Part shown: positions 1 through 11,888 of the stretch, piece by piece
Position numbering within the stretch: the stretch's first letter is position 1
How the letters are laid out: every line of letters starts with the position of its first letter
Origin: Bombyx mori
Lineage: Eukaryota; Arthropoda; Insecta; Lepidoptera; Bombycidae
Direction of reading: 5' to 3'
DNA length: 64,000 bases
Assembly: GCF_030269925.1 (NCBI RefSeq)
Contig: NC_085121.1
Span: 16,757,501 to 16,821,500 of the forward strand
Translations under genes and position numbers: made by a program
Notes under the pieces: model-generated
What the model saw: the letters and a program-made list of their open reading frames with translations, nothing else
What the model was told of the DNA's origin: nothing
Database searches by the model: none

Positions 1-91
1 CCGGTATTTATTGCGTGGTTTAAATTTTGGCGCAATCATATTTTAGTTCTTTCTTTCCATTCATCCATCTCTCTGCTTAAATGTGCGCTAA

Positions 92-330
92 TCTATACAT
101 ATAAATAAAATTGGAGTGGCTGTTTGTAATATTGAAATAATCGCTTTTTACTACATGCATATGAATATATATACTGTACATACACCAAAATAACATTTTT
201 TACAATTTTTGTTTGTCTGTCTCTTTGTCTGTCTGTCTGTTTGTTCTAGCTAATTTCTGGAACGGTTGGACCAATTTTAAGGAGACTTTAGCTGACTTAT
301 CATATTATTAACTACCTTACGTTTTTTCTT
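92..330 (+). mobile_element. Helitron-like 5' end
   Basis: A91|TCTATACATATAAATAAAATTG and later GGAACGGTTGGACCAATTTT resemble 5' portions of lepidopteran Helitrons. I did not find a matching 3' hairpin and CTAG, so the right limit is a guess. Confidence 0.45.
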
Positions 331-1273
331 TTATTTTGGTCTGGACAACATTCTAAGATACCTACCAGCACTCTTTGTATAAAGGTGAGTTTGAATTGAA
401 AAGTAAATTGCATCCAAATCTGTAGCATTCTCAGGCGAGACCACATGCGTCTCCTGCGTTCTCTACTAGGCACAGATACATCATGAATTGTATCATTGGG
501 CGTTTTAATCATACTTTTGGGATCTACCTTTGGTCTTTATGAAACATAATATATACCTAAAGATTCTTCAAGTTTTCCAGCGATTTGCTGACGTTGAATT
601 GGTTAATATGAGTACGGGTACTCTTTGAGCTTTTATAAACGCTTAGTTACAATTGTAGAGGAGAAATAAGCAAAACAAAACATAAAACAATAGGAAGACG
701 TGTCAATGGCTTCATCAAGTGGTATTAAGTGAAAATTTGGAGCTCTGAAATATGAAACATAATTAGATTAAATTTGATGTTATTGTTCAAAGAGTTTATA
801 CAATTTAGCACATAATTTACCAAAAGGAAGTCCATTATGTGTAACACGAGGCTTACTTCTCTTCATAGTCTTAAAGCAATATTATTAAATAGCTGCTTTG
901 ATGTTCCTTCCTAAGGACTCGTAATTAGAAATTGCCATTGACTCGAGTTTTAGTTCGTCAATGCGAATTGCTTCAGTAGCTAGAGTATTTATTTATATAA
1001 TTCTGTTACAATTAGTTGAAATAAATAGCTTGGGAACAGTTTGGAAATTTGGTAAAATTTCTCCAGTGATATCTAAGAATGCTAGCGTAGTTCAATAAAT
1101 AAAATCAAATTTTTAAAATGTTTAATTCTTGGAAAATAACTACATACATTAATTTTTTACTAGTTGTGAACAAGGTTACAATAGCATTTCACTGATATTA
1201 CGTTCAATATATCTCGATGGGATTGGATTATGCGGAGTACTAAATAATTGTAATAAGAAAAAAAATGTGTGCG
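331..1273. other. No feature recognised
   Basis: AT-rich sequence without convincing ORF, splice or repeat signatures. Confidence 0.5.
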
Positions 1274-1576
1274 TGTACTAGTGTACACACGTAAGAAGTG
1301 AAACTTGTTTATGGCCTTATTTTTCGAAAAATGATCTACATGCAACTTTCTAGAAATTGGTTAAATAAAGTTAAATTAGATAAAGTTTAAACAAAAGGAT
1401 TTTATTATCATAGACATGAATACAAAAAAGTTAAATTAGATAAAGTTTAAACAAAAGGATTTTATTATCATAGACATGAATACAAAAAAGATGGCGCGTA
1501 ACGGAAAAATGTGACGCGTAACCGAAAAATGTGACGGTAAATTTTTTTCCAACGCCGATAAGGAAGTTTCACTTCA
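1274..1576 (+). mobile_element. MITE-like element, copy 1 (TIR core GAAGTGAAACTTC)
   Basis: ACACGTAAGAAGTGAAACTTG at the left, GGAAGTTTCACTTC at the right. It contains a perfect 60-bp tandem duplication (1370-1489). Non-coding. Confidence 0.55.
1370..1489. repeat. Perfect 60-bp direct tandem duplication
   Basis: 1370-1429 and 1430-1489 are identical (unit begins GTTAAATTAGATAAAG, ends AATACAAAAAA). It is followed by two copies of GCGTAAC(G/C)GAAAAATGTGAC. Confidence 0.95.
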
Positions 1577-1795
1577 ATAAAATATTAATGTGTTATTCTT
1601 TGAGACCTTTTATACTAATTGTCCAAAAAACTTTCGTTATAATTGGTTCAATTTATAATGGTTTTAGAGATTAACCTCGACAAACATATAAACAGGCAGA
1701 CGACAAAAATAAAACTGCTTTGGGATTTCGGTTGAAATCCCCAAATTAAATAATCCCCATTTTTTTGCTAGATAGCCACCGGATCGTCAAGGTGT

Positions 1796-2135
1796 GTGAG
1801 GAATGTAGATTTTAATGACGATTTAGAATTAGAACTGATAAGTATCTGAAGACAGGGTCGGAATACTTCATCGAGAAAGCGGCACGGCGCAACAGTCCTC
1901 TAGTCGTAGCCGCCAAAAGATACGACGACTCAGCCGACGTAGCAAGAAACAACTGTCAATAACCTAGACGTGTCATTTCGGATCTTCCGGGTCTACTCTC
2001 GGAGTAATCCAAGCACCGGTCACAGTTATCAACAAACAACAAATACAACACACTGAAGTTTTCGCCGGATTTCCAAATGGGATTCGATTCCAATCCGGTA
2101 GTAGAAGCACTGCTCTTGCTAAGGCAAATGGGAGC
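1796..2135 (+). mobile_element. Decayed Jockey-like LINE (ORF2 C-terminus and 3' UTR)
   Basis: The plus-strand translation aligns by eye with the C-terminus of the Jockey copies: RNVDFNDDLELE vs RNVDLHDDLGLE, and YFIEKAARRNSPLVVAAKRY vs YFDKAMRHDNRLIVAAANY. In-frame stops are present. It ends in a degenerate form of the 3'-UTR hairpin (GTTTTCGCCGGATTTCC). It represents the second Jockey-like family, whose tails recur at 7.3, 46.3 and 62.2 kb. Confidence 0.65.
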
Positions 2136-2729
2136 AAATCTTCTCAGGCTGAGCGATCCGTGCGATTACCAATAGCCACGGACAGTTAAAAAAGAAGAGT
2201 AAAAGCCAGATTCGGAATCGTAGGTTGGTACTTAATTTGCAACTGTTAATGTGTTTGCATTTAAATATTAACTCCATATTCATCTTTTGTGTTAAAATAA
2301 TTTTAAAAGCATTGACGGTCTGTGGCAATTAGTTGTAGATATATCGAATAATGTATTTAATTTTCGTGTAAATAATTTATAGCAATCACAGTGTATTCAG
2401 CTCAATAATAACATTTCTGCTACAAGAATTCTTATTTAAATTATAATATTAAGAAACTGCCTTACTGTTTGCATATGCACTGCGGACAAAGAATGACGTG
2501 TGGACGGAACATAGATAATTCTTTACCTGTGATATTACAGTAACTGGTGTGCGTGGGTACCTTTAGTTCGTCTACTGTGCGTCGTCTTCAGTAATAAAAA
2601 TTGAGCATGGGCAATTTTAGTTATCCATAGACTTAGGTTTTTTAAATATCGAATTGAATGGTGAATATTAATTTGTTAAGCGGATATTTTCTGTGTTTGC
2701 ACCATGATGCTTGTGATAAAAGTTTTTTT
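2136..2729. other. No feature recognised
   Basis: AT-rich; a 69-codon minus-strand ORF (2328-2119) overlaps the decayed LINE and is taken as chance. Confidence 0.5.
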
Positions 2730-2973
2730 TTTTTTATTGCTTAGATGGTGGATGAGCTCACAGCCCACCCGGTGTTAAGTGGTTACTGGAGCCCATAGAC
2801 ATTTACGACGTAAATGCGTCACCCACCTTGAGATATAAGTTCTAAGGTCGCAAGTATAATTACAACGGCTGCCCCACCCTTCAACCGAAACGCATTACTG
2901 CTTCACGGCAGAAATATGCGGAGCGGTGGTACCTACCCGTGCGGACTCACAAGAGGTCCTACCACCAGTAATG
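2730..2973 (-). mobile_element. Bm1 SINE, 5'-truncated
   Basis: Poly(T) start, full 3' body, ends at TCCTACCACCAGTAATG. Confidence 0.9.
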
Positions 2974-3255
2974 TAACCACCAGTTATTTATGTACAGACA
3001 CAATCTAATAATGTTACAAACTCTTTTTAGTAAGTAGCACTTGGTCAACAAGCATCCAATCGCCATCAGCTTGCATCATAGCGCAACGTCTTGTCAATAA
3101 ACTGACTTGTCAGCGTTTTACTCATTAATATTCAACAGATGCGCATTTAAATTACGGATCTTTGTATATTGCTTCTTGTTCAAGATTTGCATACTATGCT
3201 TAGCTTTATAATATCTATTGAGATTAATGGAAAAAAAACTTAAAGTAAACAAAGA

Positions 3256-3408
3256 GATGGGTACCACCGCTCTCCCTTTTTATGTCGCAAAGCAGTAATG
3301 GGTTCCGACTGGAAAGGTGAGGCAACCCTTGGACTATATAAGTGAGACATGGAGCTCATGTTTTAAGTTGGGTAGAGCCACTTAATTCTTGATGTCTATA
3401 GGTTCCGT
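3256..3408 (+). mobile_element. Degenerate Bm1 fragment
   Basis: TGGGTACCACCGCTCTCCC through GATGTCTATAGGTTCC, with many changes. Confidence 0.7.
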
Positions 3409-3424
3409 TTTCTTTTATTAATCT

Positions 3425-3540
3425 ACCTTGAAGTTGCTAACACTAGCCCTAGCAAGAGCAGTGCTTCGGAGAATCTACCATCGATTCGAAATCGCGACCC
3501 ACTGACAAGATCCGGCAAGAAACTCAGTGGGGTGTGTGGA
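3425..3540 (-). mobile_element. Jockey-like LINE 3' tail fragment
   Basis: Contains GCTAACACTAGCCCTAGC, AGCAGTGCTTC and the hairpin with an 8-bp stem (CCCACTGA/TCAGTGGG). Confidence 0.7.
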
Positions 3541-3587
3541 TACTGTTATGTTGTGTTGTGTGTAAACCTAAGTTAAAGTAACCTAGG

Positions 3588-3725
3588 GGCTTTGCCAACT
3601 TAGCCGGCTAAGTAGGTGAACTCACAGGGCTCTAACCTGAGGACGTTGCTAACACTAGCCCTATCCGGAATGACGTGTTTTTGGGCGAAATCGACTGTTT
3701 ACCATTCAGTCCGCAGAATTAGGTA
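3588..3725 (-). mobile_element. Second Jockey-like LINE tail, internally deleted
   Basis: Starts again with the tail's GTAGGTGAACTCACAGGGC and GCTAACACTAGCCCTA, then jumps directly to GGAATGACGTGT. The hairpin and neighbouring ~150 bp are lost. Confidence 0.6.
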
Positions 3726-4621
3726 TGCACTGTGTATACTAGCCATAGTGTGCAATGAAATTTTTTCCAGCGTCGATATATTTGCATAAAAGCGTAGTTT
3801 CAAATAATTGAATGACTGTTTGATCTGTACTAACTCTAGTTATTTTGATATGTTTTGTAATTATGAATGGACTTAAAATGACTTGATAGAGCAGTAAAAA
3901 CATTAATTTTTTTCATAAGACAAAGTGTTTTTTTTTCATGGATGGAATCTAAACATTTACTTTAAAAGTTATTTTTTGAAGATTCTACATAATAATTTTC
4001 TATTCCATTAGGCAATTTCATGAATGTATCACAACATGTCTTTTAATTTCACTAATTTTGAGGCTTATTACTATTCGAGGCTGAGGGATAGACGATTTCA
4101 TATAATATAAATAGAAATATATTATTCGTCTCGTAACTGAGATCATGTTACTATAAGGCTAAAAGGCACTAGTTAAGTCTTACGAATATAATGGAGACTC
4201 CATAGACCCCATTGTCAATTTTGCCTAGTAAATTTCTTTTGATACACAAAGAAGCTTAGGATTTATTCCAAAAACACGTTTTTATATGAAAGTTTATATC
4301 CAACGCGTAATACCGTTAAGAAACGCTTAAGAACATCCTACACATTATGTTTTTTTTTATTCTCCTTAAGCCGTATGAAATAGAGAGAAATAAAATTTCT
4401 CTTATAAAAGAGTGAACAAGTAAAAAGTATAAAAGGGGACGTGATATGAAACGCGTTCTGGCCCTTAGAAAAATTTCTCTTTGCCGCTCTGCGAAGGAAA
4501 AACGACGTCAAAGATTAATAAGGTAGGCGACTCAGAGAAATTATTGTTCGAACCCGAACGATGTTCCAAATTTATTTAAGTGAGATAATTGTGTCTTAAT
4601 TTTAACGTGAAGTTGAAGTTA
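3726..4621. other. No feature recognised
   Basis: AT-rich intergenic sequence; nothing supportable on either strand. Confidence 0.5.
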
Positions 4622-4866
4622 TTACTGGTGGTAGGACGTCTTGTAAGCCCGCACGGGTAGGTACCACCACCCTGCCAATTTCTGCCGTGAAGCAGTAATG
4701 CGTTTCGGTTTGAAGGGTGGGGCAGCCGTTGTACTGTTAAAATTGAGACCTTACAACTCATGTCTTAAGGTGGGTGGCGGCATTTACGTTGTAGATGTCT
4801 ATGGGCTCCGGTAACTACTTAGCACCAGATGGGCCGTGAGCTCGTCCACCCATTTAAACGACAATA
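4622..4866 (+). mobile_element. Bm1 SINE, 5'-truncated
   Basis: TACTGGTGGTAGGACGTC through GAGCTCGTCCACCCATTTA. The poly(A) is not preserved. At 4885-5070 a further very divergent tRNA-SINE-like stretch follows (GAGTTCGAATCCC). Confidence 0.88.
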
Positions 4867-5415
4867 CGCCCGTTGCACTCGCAACAAACAGTCTAACTCC
4901 GGAGTTCGAATCCCATAGGCGGGGGGACGACACTACTTTTTCCACTAATAACCTCTGCTTACGAACGACTTCCGAGATAAGTTTTATTACACAGCTATGA
5001 AGAGAAGAAGGTAGCACTTCCCTACCTGTCGCTGCCACAAAGCAGTCGGGCTTTCGCTTTGATATGTGAGACAGTCGTTTTGAAAGACAAAATTAAATTT
5101 TGACTACAACTTGTTGTATCTATGCAGGTGTATGATAGCATTTGTGCGTTGTGTCTATGAGATGCAGTAGCACTGGAATGTGTGTGCTCCATGTGTGGAC
5201 CCACTGCAAAAAAAATTAAAAGTATTTCCGAATGATAGACACAGTTAAATATAGGTTTTTTTTTCTGCAGTTAGGAAAACTGGGAGTACGACAAGTCTAG
5301 TCCGATGTTAATTAACCATAGAACCAAAACATCAAAACGTTTCCGATCTCAGAAATACTTACTTACTTAATACTTACAGTTGAAGGAAAAAGGTATATAA
5401 AAATGTTTTTTTTTT

Positions 5416-5749
5416 GAAGTGAAAACTTGTTTAGAATCGTTGTGATTTCAAACCGGATGCAACGGAAAAAACGACTGGTAAGAGACACAAATACAAAGAA
5501 TGAGACAGAAATATACATACTATTTAATACAGCGCCATCTGTGAGATTTTTTAATACTAACGTGTGTATGAAAGCTCTTGTAGTGAATTTTAATTTAGGA
5601 TTATACGTGAAATTAAAATATCAATTCACAGAGGGCGCTACCTTACAATTATTTACTAATGACAAAATTTTACATATACTTAAGACGTTTAGGATAATTG
5701 TATTTTAATTTTGGAAGGTTTCACTTGTACCACGTGTGAATTGCACACA
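5416..5749 (-). mobile_element. MITE-like element, copy 2
   Basis: GAAGTGAAAACTTG on the left; GGTTTCACTTGTACCACGTG on the right. It contains an open frame of 93 codons (5427-5705) with no recognisable motif, which I treat as chance. Confidence 0.5.
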
Positions 5750-5756
5750 TTTTGTT

Positions 5757-5996
5757 TTTTTTTTACTGCTTAGATGGGTGGACGAGCTCACAGCCCACCT
5801 GGTGTTAAGTGGTTACTGGAGCCCATAGATATCTACAACGTAGACCACCCACCTTGAGATACAAGTTCTAAAGTTTCAGTATAGTTACAACGGCTACCCT
5901 ACCCTTTAAACCGAAACGCATTACTGCTTCACGGCAGAAATAGGCGGGGCGGTGGTACCTACCCGTGCGGACTCACAAGTGGCCCTATCACCAGTA
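5757..5996 (-). mobile_element. Bm1 SINE, 5'-truncated
   Basis: Poly(T) through GTGGCCCTATCACCAGTAA. Confidence 0.9.
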
Positions 5997-6217
5997 AAAA
6001 GTAGTAGTTTACTGTTCGTTTAAGAAATTGAATTATTAGGACGCACACTTCTATGATATGAATGACATAAGCTTTTAGGGGTTAGATTTTCAAAACAGTC
6101 GCCTTATGCACTATTAAAGAAAAAATATCTTTGGAAATTCAAGAAGTACAGAAGATAGCAAAAGAACTTGTGGATGTCGCGATAGAAAACGTGTCAATTG
6201 ACGATCAACGCGATTTA

Positions 6218-6632
6218 TCTATATATTAATACGTGAAGCAAAAACTTTGTATCCCTTTTTAGGAAAATTACGCTGACGGAGGACTATGAAATTTTCCACA
6301 CTTATAGAGAATATAGAGAAGAAGTGCACAATGCTAATATTTTTTTTTAAATAATGCATAAAAGATACATTAAATCAATAAAGAAAACATTACACACACT
6401 ACATACCATGTATTTGACGCACACACGCATGCATACTATTTATTGTCAAACTTTTGTTCTTGACGTCTGTTGTCAAATTGAGATTAAATATTGTTTGTCT
6501 TTGTTAATATTTTTTATAGTGTAGTCTTGGCGAAATTTGTGATTATAGAAGTATAACATACAATCATAATAGTGTACAAACTTACAATTCCAATTAATTA
6601 TAGTCGAATTTCGACTACTGCGGGACCTCTAG
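6218..6632 (+). mobile_element. Non-autonomous Helitron (Lep1-like), copy 1
   Basis: 5' TCTATATATTAATACGTGAA, 3' ...GGACCTCTAG, inserted between A6217 and T6633. About 12 nt before the end lies the hairpin TAGTCGAATTTCGACTA. No ORF. It resembles the lepidopteran Lep1 Helitrons. Confidence 0.88.
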
Positions 6633-7324
6633 TTGTTATTAATTAGGCATGGAGGCTACTACTAGTTATGATCAAGATGAGATTTTTTAGGTAGACACAT
6701 AGTATCACTATTTAGAATGAAAAGATCACTCAACAACCACCGACACTGTGTAGTTTATTTTTGTCAAAATCTTGATCATATTGTACCGAACCTTTTTGGT
6801 TTTCAAAGCGCAAATAGTTAAATCTCAAATGTGTCACGTCTATTGAACTTGTTCTACATTTAGAAGGGTCTTTGTGAGACAGCAAAAACAGTAACGTCCA
6901 AAGAGCCCCCAATTCGGGATGAGTTTGTGTGGATCATATTTTTTACGATTCTTAATGACGTTAAGATTGCGTATTTCAACTATGTTTTGCTTCCTTTGGG
7001 CTTCGGGTTACGGTACTCATGAGAGGCATTACTGGCTTTCTGTGAAATTTGACGTGACATATAAGTATTTTATTCTATTATCTGCAGTTCCTCGTTAGAC
7101 GCAAAACTAATTGGCTTGGAGCCCAAACGAAATCTCAAGTCAAACAAATTGTTAGTGTTTTTTTCCCTACCTATTCGGTAGTAGCCTAAGGGACTATTAT
7201 TCCAACTACGTTCGGACGAGAACAATTTGTGTAACGAATCGAATAAGTACATGCCACTGAATTGTTTCCTGATGAATTAGACGCTGTTTTTCTGCTAAAT
7301 TAGATGGTAGTTACGATAATATTC
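6633..7324. other. No feature recognised
   Basis: Two minus-strand ORFs of 60 codons (6912-6730, 7252-7070) have no recognisable motif. Confidence 0.5.
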
Positions 7325-7613
7325 AAGTATCCTGGTAGCCTTGAGAGGCTATTTCAGCGTAACCTTAGCTAGTAGGTGAGCTCACGGGGCTCAAACCGGA
7401 GTGATACTAACATTGACCCTAGCAAGAGCAGTGCTTCGCAGAATCTACCACTGGATCGGAAACGCGACCCACTGAGAAGATCCGGCGAGAAACTCAGTGG
7501 GCTGTGTCGTCGAGCCCTTCGTCGCAAGCGACGGGTTCGACAAGGACGGTGACCGGTGCTTGTGATACCTAAAAGCATCGTTAAAGGAACGGGTGGATCC
7601 GTAATGACGTGAT
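7325..7613 (-). mobile_element. Jockey-like LINE 3' tail
   Basis: Good copy of the second-family tail from GAGAGGCTATTTCAGCG to AATGACGTG. It carries the hairpin with a perfect 9-bp stem (CCCACTGAG/CTCAGTGGG) and the homologue of the ORF2 end (GTCGCAAGCGACGGGTTCG region). Confidence 0.75.
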
Positions 7614-7989
7614 CAAATATCGTTATAATTAATTAGTATGACCAATTAATAGTATAACTAATTGATTATAGTTGATCACGAAAACTATTTAAGTCTGCTC
7701 GTATAACTTTACTATGCAGTATTTAAAAAGAATTTCTGCTAAGAAATACCTTGGGAATACCCAAAGTGCCATTAAATATTTCCTTTCGAACGCTGTCTCA
7801 GATGGTTATTTTTCTGCAACGTATCGAAAAAAACACATTACTCACATACTATTTTTCAAACCAGCATTTTTCTATTATTGTCTTTAAATGCAGACTGGTA
7901 TACGGCCTGTCAGAAATAGTCAACGACACTTAAAGAATATAATAATCCAGAGACACGGTCGGGCTGCTTTCAATGTCTTCGTACTAGAT

Positions 7990-8266
7990 TTTTTTTTATT
8001 GCTTAAATGGGTGGACGATCTCACAGCCCACCTGGTGTTAAGTGGTTACTGGAGCCCATAGACATCTACGACGTAAATGCGCCATCCACCTTGAGATATC
8101 AGTTCTAAGGTCTCAAGGACAGTTACAGCGGCTGCCATACCCTTCAAACCAAAACGCATTACTGCTTCACAGCAGAAATAGGCAGGGTGGTGGTACCTGC
8201 CCGCGCGGACTCACAAGAAGCCCTACCACCTGTAAAAACTACCTACCACCAGTAAATTCAGCACTA
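7990..8266 (-). mobile_element. Bm1 SINE, 5'-truncated, inverted to its neighbour
   Basis: Poly(T) through CTACCACCTGTAAAAAC, then a short duplicated CTACCTACCACCAGTAA. Confidence 0.9.
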
Positions 8267-8294
8267 ATTATCTCAGTTTTCGGTTCTAGTTTTG

Positions 8295-8733
8295 AAGTCG
8301 TCGTGGCCTTAAGGATAAGACGTCCGGTGCATTCGTATGAAGCGATGCACCGGTGTTCGAATCCCGCAGGCGGGTACCAATTTTTTCAATGAAATACGTA
8401 CTCAACAAATGTTCACGATTGACTTCCACGGTGAAGGAATAGCATCGTGTAATAAAAATCAAACCCGCAAAATTATAATTTGCGTAATCACTGCTGGTAG
8501 GACCTCTTGGGAGTCCGCACTGGTAGGTACCACCTGCCCGCCTATTTCCGCCGTGAAGCAGTAATGCGTTTCGGTTCGAAGGGTGGGGTAGCTGTCGTAA
8601 CTATACTGAGACCTTAGAACTTATATCTCGAGGTGGGTGGCGCATTTACGTTGTAGATGTCTATGGGCTCCAGTAACCACTTAACATCAGGTGGGCTGTG
8701 AGATAGTCCATCCATCTAAGCAATAAAAAAAAA
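8295..8733 (+). mobile_element. Full-length Bm1 SINE
   Basis: tRNA-like head with Pol III A box (TGGCCTTAAGG, 8304-8314) and B box (GTTCGAATCC, 8355-8364), unique body, and 3' tail GCAATAAAAAAAAAA. Lies 29 bp from an oppositely oriented Bm1. Confidence 0.93.
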
Positions 8734-9110
8734 AACATTTTAGTAAGTATGTCATTTACCCAATTTTGGTATTATATTATTAATATTCAAAAAGGAAGCA
8801 AGAAAAATTAATATCCGCCTATTCCATGGCCTGTACTCGTGCCTGCTTTAAAATTCCTTCGTCTCACACACATAATGAGCAATTCAAGATTTCCTTTTGC
8901 CCTTAAACGTCTGTCGCAATTCAATTTCGCTTTCAACAAATTCTAAGAGTTCTCCCCTTATGTGAGGGAACATGAGAATATAATTTTACTTATTTCATTT
9001 ATATTTAACACTCGATTCTCTTTTTGCTCATACTTGAATGTAGCTACAGGAAAAATTCCGGGAAAACGGTAGTGAAGCTAGAGCACCAAAAGTTGTAATT
9101 TTAAATTTAA
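8734..9110. other. No feature recognised
   Basis: AT-rich sequence between Bm1 and a Helitron. 9445-9789 is similar. Confidence 0.5.
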
Positions 9111-9444
9111 CTATAGGACCCGCAGTAGTCGAAATTCGACTATAATTAATTGGAATTGTAAGTTTGTACACAATCTATTCTCAATTTGACAACAGATGTC
9201 AAGAACAAAAGTTTGACAATAAATAGTATGCATGCGTGTGTGCGTCAAATACATGGTATGTAGTGTGTGTAATGTTTTCTTTATTGATTTAATGTATCTT
9301 TTATGCATTATTTAAAAAAAAAAATTAGCATTGTGCACTTCTTCTCTATATTCTCTATAAGTGTGGAAAATTTCATATTCCTCCGTCCGCGCAATTTTCG
9401 TAAAAAGGGATACAAAGTTTTTGCTTCACGTATTAATATATAGA
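9111..9444 (-). mobile_element. Helitron (Lep1-like), copy 2, internally deleted
   Basis: Same family; about 90 bp missing after GTAAGTTTGTACAC, and the terminal CTAG has decayed to CTAT. The hairpin is intact. Confidence 0.85.
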
Positions 9445-9789
9445 TATCCATAATCAATGGTCGCAATTCATTCAATTATTGAGCTTATAAATAAAATAAA
9501 ATCGATGAACAGGTAGACGAGAAATTTGTATGTAAATTATTTTCTTTAAAAAAAAAATACTTTATTTTTTATTGTTTTTTATTAATAGCCTTAATCGTCG
9601 AATAGTTGATCTGGAAAAGAAAGAAAATTGGTTGTGAAGCAGAGGAGAAAATGATACTTGACTATTCTCTATACACATACTTTATACATTCTTACTGTAT
9701 ACATATGAGGTGTATACCAATTTCACTAATATTTTCATAGGTTTTCCTAGCATAAAAGTCAGGGAATATTGTATTATTGTTCCTCTACT

Positions 9790-10055
9790 CGAGCTCTAGG
9801 CTCGGTTTACTGAGCTCCCGCCCCGAGACCTTCAGGGAAAGTGTGGCTTTTCCCCTCCTACGAAGACCGTATCCCCCAAGACTTTCGTGATGATGGTGAC
9901 CGTGTGTATGGCAGCTTGTTTCTGCATGATGTGTGGGTTGATGTTTGCATCTAATTTATCTATGTATTTCTGTAGGCTTTTGGCTATTACTCCGGTTGCT
10001 CCTATTACTATTGGTACTATTTCTGTGTTATTATATACCTCAAAAAAAACCATGT
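9790..10055 (-). mobile_element. LINE ORF2 C-terminal remnant
   Basis: An open frame of 73 codons (10053-9832) reads EIVPIVIGATGVIAKSLQKY and later MQKQAAIHTVTIITKVL. This conserved C-terminal block occurs in several non-LTR retrotransposon ORF2 proteins. No RT core remains and the clade is uncertain. Confidence 0.6.
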
Positions 10056-11513
10056 ATATTATTATATTAGTCTTAAGAATTCTTGTACGTGTTTGTATTT
10101 TAAGAGGCTTGAATAAATATTATTATATTATTATTATTACATTATTATTATTATCATACCCCACGTAATTTAAGCCAATTGGAAAATATGCGAGTTAGTC
10201 AAAAGACTCTTGCAATGACTTGCCTGTAGCAGAAACTACATTCGAGTTTGTCCGGTCATTTGCAATGTGTAAATTAATCTTGAATACAGGTTCACCGGTC
10301 TTTCAACTTCGAAAGTGGTTTATTTGCTTTTCCTTTTGATTTACCTATATAATTATTACAAAATGATATTAGGCAGATTAAAGTATTTTGTTAAGTTAAA
10401 AAAAAAATGTTCAGGCTATATTTGTATTAAAGATTTCTTCAATGCAATAAATCACATAAATGACAAACTAATGAGTTCTGTATAGGTATTTAAAGCACTA
10501 AAAATAATCGAACAAGGGAATCTAATAAAAACATGTCAATGGAAATACGGTTGATCTGTACCAAAAGATCGTTTGATCCAAGAAGCCTCTTGTAACAATG
10601 CAGACACTACGTTCAAACCGGTACAATTACAACGGGACGCTTACAAAATAACTTGCCATATCAAAGTGAAGGACAGTCCAATCAAAACAGCAACTAGCTG
10701 GTATTAAGATAAATCGATGCTGACAACGGTCGAGGTGGGACCTGATGAGTACCCTCGTTAGAACTACGTCAAAACTCACAAGTTACATGTCCAATGTTCG
10801 GTAGGATACGATTATTTTGACGTTTCAAGACTGCGAGAATTTTCTTGTCCAAATCTCAAGTTATCGCTACTCTCTAGCTTTTATCCTACAGAAATTCTAT
10901 AGATCAACAATATGAGCAGCCAAATATACGTCAGGATGACCACGAGCGCCCAAAAACTACTAAGAGTAAGGACTCCTTCTTCTATCATAGAACTGGTTAC
11001 TGTCACAATTAGTATGACGTCTGAATAATTAAAAATATGGCCGATTATATTAAAATTTTATTCAGTCGATGCATTAGTCTTAGGTGTCACTTTGGTAGCT
11101 ATCGAATATCGCAATACATTGAAAATGTCCTCAAAAAGTACGCGGCGAAGAGACACAATGGAACGTCGTGTCCGGACAGCTGGCCGTGTAGTGATAAGTT
11201 ACTTATAGCTTAGTGACGGTGAATAGAGCCACTTATAATTCAAGGACAGTTCCAAACTGAACAAGAACAATGGAACGCGTCAAAGGTAACAGCGAAACCT
11301 GTTGGCTTGTTCCACGAGAGAGTCAGTTGAAATGTTAGTTTAATGACTTTTGATTTAATATTCTGAAGTACATTAAACTCATCATCGCCTTGTGACCTCA
11401 AAATGTACTTTTGTAACAAAAGAACTGTAAACATGTTTGCTATTTTTCTAACGGTTAATGAACTCAGAAAATTATTTATTTATCGCTTGAATTTAGCTTA
11501 ATGCATAAATGCT
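10056..11513. other. No feature recognised
   Basis: AT-rich; starts with (ATT)n near 10110-10155. No coding signal identified. Confidence 0.5.
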
Positions 11514-11681
11514 TCTATTTTATTGCTCTTATAGACAGAAAAACATACGACCCTGATGGTTAGTAGTAACCATCGCTCATGGACATCAACAATGTCAGTA
11601 GCTGAGCCAAGCCGCTGCCTACTGGTAAGTACTCTCCGCAAGCCTCGTTTAAAGAAGGATATGTCATAGCGCTCAGGACCC
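11514..11681 (-). mobile_element. BMC1-like 3' fragment, left half (split by Bm1)
   Basis: Contains the family's 3' end on the minus strand (AGCCAAGCCGCTGCCTAC). It continues at 11889 after an intervening Bm1. The element resumes with ACACCGTGGAGGGGAGC, exactly what follows in the long copy at 15704, so Bm1 inserted into an older LINE fragment. Confidence 0.85.
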
Positions 11682-11888
11682 CCTGCCTATTTCTGCCGTG
11701 AAGCAGTAATGCGTTTCGGTTTGAAGGGTGGGGCAGCCGTTGTAACTATAATTGAGACCTTAGAACTTATATCTCAAGATGGGTGGCGCATTTACGTTGT
11801 AGATGTCTATGGGCTCCAGTAACCACTTAACACTAGGTGGGCTGTGAGCTCGTCCAATCATCTAAGCAATAAAAAAAAAAAAAAAAAA
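11682..11888 (+). mobile_element. 5'-truncated Bm1 SINE inserted in a BMC1-like fragment
   Basis: Starts within the Bm1 body (CTGCCTATTTCTGCCGTG) and ends in a long A-run. No clear target duplication remains. Confidence 0.9.

Noticed and set aside
5427..5708. 93-codon plus-strand ORF
   Set aside because: Sits inside a MITE-like copy, with no recognisable domain or conserved counterpart in the other copies.
9887..10168. 93-codon plus-strand ORF with hydrophobic content
   Set aside because: Antisense shadow of a LINE ORF2 remnant that has recognisable motifs on the minus strand.
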